The notes under the pieces are model-generated. The model searched no databases, was not told the DNA's origin, and saw only the letters and a list, made by a program, of their open reading frames with translations. Source: Imbricaverruca yamaguchii (taxonomy: Eukaryota > Arthropoda > Thecostraca > Neoverrucidae). Taken from it: a stretch of DNA of 64,000 nucleotides. Each line of letters begins with the position of its first letter. Position 1 is the first letter of the stretch. The DNA lies in contig JAOTOL010001569.1 of assembly GCA_034440575.1 (NCBI GenBank), forward strand, positions 911,001 through 975,000. Direction: 5' to 3'. Position numbers and translations under genes: made by a program. Positions 58,455 to 64,000 of the stretch are shown here, piece by piece.

Positions 58455-59385
58455 AGCGGCCACTCCACCGCGCGGAGATTGAGACGCCTGTCTCCGGCAC
58501 GTATCCAGCATCCGGCCGGCCACCGCGCCAGTCGATCGAGACGCCTGTCTCCGCCTGACCATGGACGGAGATTGGACGCCTGTCTCCGCCTGGCCACCGC
58601 GCGGAAATTGAGACGCCTGTCTCCGCCTGACCACCGTGGAATTAACCCCGGACGTCTGTTCCGTCGGCCTCCGCGCGGAGATTGAGACGCCCGTCTCCGC
58701 CTGACCACCGTGCCGAGATTGAGACGCCTGTCTCCGCCTGACCAATGGACGGAGATTGAGACGTCTGTCTCCGTCCGGCCTCCGCGAGGAGATTGAGACG
58801 CCCGTCTCCGCCTGACCACCGTGCGGAGATTGAGACGCCTGTCTCCGCCTGACCAATGGACGGAGATTGAGACGCCTGTCTCCGCCTGAACACCGTGCGG
58901 AGATCGAAGCGCCTGTCTCCGCCTGACCAACGGACGGAGATTGAGATGCCTGTCTACGCCCGGCCACCGCGCGGAGATTGAGACGCCTGTCTCCGCCTGA
59001 CCATTGGACGGAGATTGAGACGCCTGTCTCCGCCTGGCCACCGTGCGGAGATTGAGCCGCCTGTCTCCGCCCGGCCACCGCGCGGAGATTGAGACGCCTG
59101 TCTCCGCCTGACCAATGGACGGAGATTGAGACGTCTGTCTCCGCCCGGCCACCGCGCGGAGATTAAGATGCCTGTCTCCGCCCGGCCACCGCGCGGATAT
59201 TGAGACGCCCGTCTCCGCCTGACCATTGGACGGAGAATGAGACGCCTGTCTCCGCCCGGCCACCGCGCGGAGATTGAGACGTCCGTCTCCGCCTGACCAC
59301 CGTGCGGAGATTGAGACGCCTGTCTGCGCCTGACCATTGGACGGAGATTAAGACGCCAATTTCCGCCTGATCACCGCGCCAGTCG
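58455..59385. repeat. 37-bp minisatellite with a hairpin in most units, about 25 copies
   Basis: Units carry CGGAGATTGAGACGCCTG then TCTCCGCC and a variable TGACCA or CGGCCACCG part. CGGAGA and TCTCCG pair around 12 nt in most units. Variants in the linker (GACCAATGGA, GGCCACCGCG, GACCACCGTG) recur in mixed order. Minus-strand frames up to 293 codons (RRQASQSPHGGQAETGVSIS-like) are repeat-derived. Confidence 0.94.
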
Positions 59386-59604
59386 ACGGCCACCATTTTC
59401 CACCACTCGGATGTGGCTTTGACGCATGACCGTTCAGTGGCAGCTGCCGCGGCCATGTCCAGCTGTCTGGCCCGAGCTGTCCAGCTGTCTGGCCCGAGCT
59501 GTCCGGCCCGAGTGCGGCCGCTCCAGTCACGCGCCCTCTGCCTACCTGCCGGCGTCGCCGCTGCCACTTCCATTCCGGTGACGACACTGTCCGGACCTGC
59601 GGCC

Positions 59605-59855
59605 GCCAGACGTGACGTCAGAGGACAAGTGACGTCAGCCGAGACGTGACGACGTGACGGCAGAGGACACGTGACGTCAGCCGAGACGTGACGACGTGAC
59701 ATCAGAGGACACGTGACGCCAGCCGAGACGTGACGACGTGACGTCAGAGGACACGTGACGTCAGCCGAGACGTGACGACGTGACATCAGAGGACACGTGA
59801 CGTCAGCCGAGACGTGACGACGTGACGTCAGAGGACACGTGACGTCAGCCGCGGC
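59605..59855. repeat. 42-bp minisatellite dense in TGACGTCA and CACGTG sites
   Basis: Units contain GACGTGACGTCAGAGGACAC then GTGACGTCAGCCGAGACGTG. By eye the block holds eight perfect TGACGTCA octamers (the CRE bound by CREB/ATF bZIP proteins) and five CACGTG E-boxes that overlap them. Several further copies are one base off (TGACATCA, TGACGCCA). It ends about 2.6 kb upstream of the LRR start codon. Regulation of that gene is possible but unproven. The 207-codon minus-strand frame (RRHVSADVTCPL) is an artefact. Confidence 0.92.
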
Positions 59856-60149
59856 AGGACAACACCGGAGAGGTGGCTCCGCTCAGTCCCTTGGTGGAAA
59901 ATAGACAGGAACTTGGTGGCTGGGAGGAGATGAGCAGAGGAGCATTGTAATATGACAGGAGTATTAATAGTGTAGCGTAATGATCGCACACATGCACCTG
60001 ACCGAAGTATCACAAACATATTGTCAAAAAAAGACATCGTAATGTTCTAGATAGCCGGTACATCTTCATCTTTGGTGACTCAGGGCAGACGTGATGTATT
60101 TTCAGCTATTTCACCGCATACTTTTCAATGTTTTGGTCGTGTACTGGTC

Positions 60150-61722
60150 GGGACACGTCCCGCTCAGCTGCGGGGCTCTGACTCCGTGGGGTTGTCGGGA
60201 CACGTCCCGCTCAGCTGCGGGGCTCTGACTCCGTGGGGTTGTCGGGACACGTCCCGCTCAGCTGCGGGGCTCTGACTCCGTGGGGCTGTCGGGACACGTC
60301 CCGCTCAGCTGCGGGCCTCTGACTCCGTGGGGTTGTCGGGACACGTCCCGCTCAGCTGCGGGGCTCTGACTCCGTGGGGTTGTCGGGACACGTCCCGCTC
60401 AGCTGCGGGGCTCTGACTCCGTGGGACTGTCGGGACACGTCCCGCTCAGCTGTGGGTCTCTGACTCCGTGGGACTGTCGGGACACGTCCCGCTCAGCTGC
60501 GGGGCTCTGACTCCGTGGGGCTGTCGGGACACGTCCCGCTCAGCTGCGGGCCTCTGACTCCGTGGGGTTGTCGGGACACGTCCCGCTCAGCTGCAGGGCC
60601 TCTGACTCCGTGGGGTTGTCGGGACACGTCCCGCTCAGCTGCGGGGCTCTGACTCCGTGGGGTTGTCGGGACACGTCCCGCTCAGCTGCGGGCCTCTGAC
60701 TCCGTGGGGCTGTCGGGACACGTCCCGCTCAGCTGCGGGGCTCTGACTCCGTGGGACTGTCGGGACACGTCCCGCTCAGCTGTGGGGCTCTGACTCCGTG
60801 GGGTTGTCGGGACACGTCCCGCTCAGCTGCGGGCCTCTGACTCCGTGGGACTGTCGGGACACGTCCCGCTCAGCTGCGGGGCTCTGACTCCGTGGGGCTG
60901 TCGGGACACGTCCCGCTCAGCTGCGGGGCTCTGACTCCGTGGGGTTGTCGGGACACGTCCCGCTCAGCTGCGGGGCTCTGACTCCGTGGGGTTGTCGGGA
61001 CACGTCCCGCTCAGCTGCGGGGCTCTGACTCCGTGGGGTTGTCGGGACACGTCCCGCTCAGCTGCGGGCCTCTGACTCCGTGGGGTTGTCGGGACACGTC
61101 CCGCTCAGCTGCGGGGCTCTGACTCCGTGGGGTTGTCGGGACACGTCCCGCTCAGCTGCGGGGCTCTGACTCCGTGGGGTTGTCGGGACACGTCCCGCTC
61201 AGCTGCGGGGCTCTGACTCCGTGGGGTTGTCGGGACACGTCCCGCTCAGCTGCGGGCCTCTGACTCCGTGGGGTTGTCGGGACACGTCCCGCTCAGCTGC
61301 GGGGCTCTGACTCCGTGGGGCTGTCGGGACACGTCCCGCTCAGCTGCGGGGCTCTGACTCCGTGGGGTTGTCGGGACACGTCCCGCTCAGCTGCGAGTCT
61401 CTGACTCCGTGGGGCTGTCGGGACACGTCCCGCTCAGCTGCGGGACTCTGACTCCGTGGAACTGTCGGGACACGTCCCGCTCAGCTGTGGGGCTCTGACT
61501 CCGTGGGGTTGTCGGGACACGTCCCGCTCAGCTGCGGGGCTCTGACTCCGTGGGGCTGTCGGGACACGTCCCGCTCAGCTGCGGGGCTCTGACTCCGTGG
61601 GGTTGTCGGGACACGTCCCGCTCAGCTGCGGGGCTCTGACTCCGTGGGGTTGTCGGGACACGTCCCGCTCAGCTGCGGGGCTCTGACTCCGTGGGGCTGT
61701 CGGGACACGTCCCGCTCAGCTG
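60150..61722. repeat. 47-bp minisatellite, about 33 copies
   Basis: Each unit has TGTCGGGACACGTCCCGCTC, AGCTGCGGGGCTCTGACTCC and GTGGGGT. CGGGAC and GTCCCG pair around AC in most units. Differences are few (GGGCCTC for GGGGCTC, GGACTG for GGGTTG), so the array is young or well homogenised. The length of 47 is not a multiple of three and the unit carries stops, so no long frames arise. The 10-mer GGACACGTCC is one base from a p53-type half-site, which I treat as coincidence. Confidence 0.97.
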
Positions 61723-62263
<541 letters not shown>

Positions 62264-62397
62264 CATATCCCTTTGTATCTGTGGCTGCGCCTGTCTGTCC
62301 ATGTGTACGTCTACTGTGTTTGACCAGCCAGAAACCAAGTTCCGGCGTTGCTGATTGGCCATAGCTGATGTGCCCTGGAACACCTCTGACCGCGACC

Positions 62398-62409
62398 CTT
62401 GTGTGGCAG
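62398..62409 (+). promoter_or_regulatory. Candidate 3' splice site upstream of the LRR start codon
   Basis: CCTTGTGTGGCAG followed by G fits a weak acceptor. If used, the coding exon would begin at 62410 and carry the short upstream ORF and the start codon. A transcription start just upstream would be an alternative. Only the motif supports this. Confidence 0.25.
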
Positions 62410-62422
62410 GTGAGCACGCGCA

Positions 62423-62461
62423 ATGACCTGCCGGGGGGCGGAGCCCCGTCCGGCAGACTAG
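62423..62461 (+). promoter_or_regulatory. 12-codon upstream ORF with hairpin, ending 1 base before the LRR start
   Basis: ATG at 62423 opens the frame [12 protein letters not shown] and ends at TAG 62459-62461, so the main ATG (62463) follows after one base. Inside it TGCCGG (62429-62434) and CCGGCA (62450-62455), with GGGGC (62435-62439) and GCCCC (62443-62447), form a GC-rich hairpin. If transcribed, this arrangement would favour translational control by reinitiation (inference). It needs proof that the segment lies in the 5' UTR. Confidence 0.45.
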
Positions 62462-62462
62462 T

Positions 62463-64000
62463 ATGTGGTGTCTCCGCCTGGCGGCGCTGCTGTGTGCCAG
62501 CGTGCCGGCCGGAAGCGCCACCACCTGCCCGCCGCCAGAGCGACAGCTGCGCTGCCCCTGCTACGACTTCGACGGCGGCCTCTTCGTCGACTGCAACGCG
62601 GTGACGGTGGCCGAGGTGCGCTCGGCGCTGGCGCTGGTCGACGGGCCGGTCAAGTCGCTGCGCGTCTACGAGCTGAGCGACAGCGTGACGCGTCTGCCGG
62701 CCGGCTTCCTCGGCAACACCAGCGTGCAGAAGCTGCAGATCTCACAGTCGGCGCTGGCCGGCCTGGACGAGGCGGCCTTCTCGGGCGGAGGCGCGGCGCT
62801 GCTGGCGGTGGCCGTGGTGCGTGGCCAGCTCAGCGCCGTGCCGCGCGCCGCGCTGAGCTCGCTCGGCCGGCTCTCCACACTCGACCTCGAGGGTAACGCC
62901 ATACGAGAGCTGCAGAGCTACGAACTGCACGGACTCGAGCTCACCGTGCTCAGCTTCAAAGGCAACGGCGTCGAGAGCGTGTCCGAGTACGCCTTCGCCG
63001 GCCTCGAGAACTCTCTGGTGCAGCTGAACCTGATGCGGAACCGGCTGACGCTGTTCCCCTTCAGTGCTCTGCGCAGACTCGGCGCACTGCGCACGCTCAA
63101 CATCGGCTCCAACCGGATCGCCGAGATTGCGCACGACGGCTACAGCCACCTGGAGGCGCTGCACACGCTCGACCTGAGCTCAAATCTGTTCCGCTCGCTG
63201 GGCGCCTGGAGTCTGAAGGCGTTCCCGGCCCTGCGGCGGCTGTCGCTGCACATGAACGCCGTGTCGTCGGTAGATGGCGAGACGTTCGTCGCGGCCCGCT
63301 GGTTGGAGTCGCTCGACCTGAGCCACAACCGGCTGACGGCACTGCCGACCGACCTGTTCCGCCACTGCCGGACGCTGAAGACAGTCGACTTGAGTGGCAA
63401 CCACCTGCATCAGCTGCCCGATAACCTGTTCGCCGACCAGCCAGACCTTAAGGAGGTCTTCCTTGCCGACAACAACTTGCTCCAGATCACCAATCTCACG
63501 TTCGGAAACGCGTCTCGTCTGAACGTTCTGCACCTGCAGAAAAACGCCATCGAACTGCTCGAGGCGGGCGCATTCGCGGCACTACAACAGCTGTCACAGC
63601 TGCACCTGAACCACAACCAGATCAAGGTGCTGCCGGCCGGCCTGTTCGACGCCACCAAGGGCCTGACGGTGCTCAGTCTGGACGGCAACGTCATCGAGGA
63701 ACTGCCTGAGCGGATTTTCGCTCAGCTAATAAACATCCGCGAGCTGCGCCTCCAAGACAACGGGCTGTCCGCGGTACGCTCAGATGACTTTGTCGCGCTC
63801 TCCAGTCTGCAGGAGCTGCATCTGCAGCAGAACCGGCTGCAGTCGGTCGGACCGGCCGCCTTCCTCGGTCTGCACAACCTTCAGCACCTCAACCTGCACG
63901 GCAACCGCCTCCGCCAGCTGGGCGACGTGTTCAGTCGAGTGCCCACCAACCTGATCTCGCTGCAGCTGGACGAGAATGCGCTCACCCGGCTGGCGGTCGA
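62463..64000 (+). CDS. Secreted or cell-surface leucine-rich repeat protein, 5' part (artichoke/chaoptin-like)
   Basis: The frame is open for 512 codons from ATG 62463 to the window edge with no stop or intron, so the gene is partial. Residues 1-19 form a signal peptide ([16 protein letters not shown]). C22, C31, C33 and C44 form an N-terminal LRR cap. From residue 137 come sixteen LxxLxLxxN repeats (starts 137, 160, 185, 209, 233, 257, 281, 305, 329, 353, 377, 401, 425, 449, 473, 497), spaced almost strictly 24 residues apart, the typical extracellular class (for example [22 protein letters not shown]). N-glycosylation motifs lie at N85, N344 and N349. This start has A at -3 and is followed directly by the signal peptide. 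Such proteins act in adhesion, matrix or axon guidance in arthropods. The cap resembles artichoke-like proteins, but chaoptin, Toll-like or acid-labile-subunit-like proteins are not excluded because the C-terminus is outside the window. Codons are strongly G/C-ending, unlike the flanks. Confidence 0.93.
   Translation, partial: MWCLRLAALLCASVPAGSATTCPPPERQLRCPCYDFDGGLFVDCNAVTVAEVRSALALVDGPVKSLRVYELSDSVTRLPAGFLGNTSVQKLQISQSALAGLDEAAFSGGGAALLAVAVVRGQLSAVPRAALSSLGRLSTLDLEGNAIRELQSYELHGLELTVLSFKGNGVESVSEYAFAGLENSLVQLNLMRNRLTLFPFSALRRLGALRTLNIGSNRIAEIAHDGYSHLEALHTLDLSSNLFRSLGAWSLKAFPALRRLSLHMNAVSSVDGETFVAARWLESLDLSHNRLTALPTDLFRHCRTLKTVDLSGNHLHQLPDNLFADQPDLKEVFLADNNLLQITNLTFGNASRLNVLHLQKNAIELLEAGAFAALQQLSQLHLNHNQIKVLPAGLFDATKGLTVLSLDGNVIEELPERIFAQLINIRELRLQDNGLSAVRSDDFVALSSLQELHLQQNRLQSVGPAAFLGLHNLQHLNLHGNRLRQLGDVFSRVPTNLISLQLDENALTRLAV

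Noticed and set aside
60150..61722. CRISPR-like array
   Set aside because: Units are contiguous with no unique spacers, and the genome is eukaryotic. The same reasoning excludes the other arrays.
60150..61722. p53-like half-sites in the 47-bp unit
   Set aside because: The match is off by one base in the core and is simply part of the repeat dyad.
62465..62896. 143-codon frame starting with GTG in a second reading frame of the LRR exon
   Set aside because: A shadow frame of the real coding sequence from 62463. Its Gly/Arg/Ala-rich product reflects GC-rich third positions.

Overview
This looks like a 64 kb piece of a eukaryotic, probably arthropod and perhaps crustacean, nuclear genome. Supporting signs are intron-scale non-coding DNA, tRNA-derived SINEs with target-site duplications, a dead LINE, a dead piggyBac transposase, TTAGG-type (CCTAA) interstitial repeats of the arthropod telomere type, and one secreted leucine-rich-repeat (LRR) gene at the right edge. 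Nothing suggests bacterial or phage DNA. The species cannot be named from the sequence.

Layout. 1-13.5 kb is mostly unique non-coding sequence. It holds an old, diverged long-period repeat (5.1-6.2 kb), SINE copies, a foldback hairpin (9.88 kb), a 15-bp T-rich array (10.7 kb) and a piggyBac pseudogene (11.8-12.9 kb). From 13.5 to 61.7 kb the window is a chain of more than twenty minisatellite arrays with unrelated units. The main ones are a 36-bp array that becomes a 30-bp array (13.5-16.7 kb), a 33/36-bp array of 5.2 kb (22.5-27.7 kb), a 23/72-bp quantised array (35.4-36.0 kb), a 28-bp array (39.5-40.4 kb), a 17-bp array (44.7-45.4 kb), an 80-bp array (50.8-51.4 kb), a 37-bp array (58.5-59.4 kb), a 42-bp array full of TGACGTCA and CACGTG sites (59.6-59.85 kb) and a 47-bp array (60.1-61.7 kb). 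I estimate that tandem repeats cover roughly 30% of the window. A degenerate CR1/Jockey-like LINE lies at 21.2-22.3 kb, and 51.4-57.9 kb is largely unique sequence.

The only convincing protein-coding gene begins at 62,463 on the + strand and runs off the end of the window. It has a signal peptide, a cysteine-rich cap and at least sixteen 24-residue LRRs. A 12-codon upstream ORF with a hairpin ends one base before its start codon.

Most long open frames in the window (up to 960 codons) come from tandem repeats that lack stop codons, and I do not call them genes. The most useful observations are the single-deletion conversion of a 36-bp into a 30-bp satellite with a dated SINE at the junction, three SINE families with clear TSDs, a SINE with a snap-back inverted head, a recurring class of short perfect foldbacks, repeated 10-13-base G tracts, and the CRE/E-box array upstream of the LRR gene.
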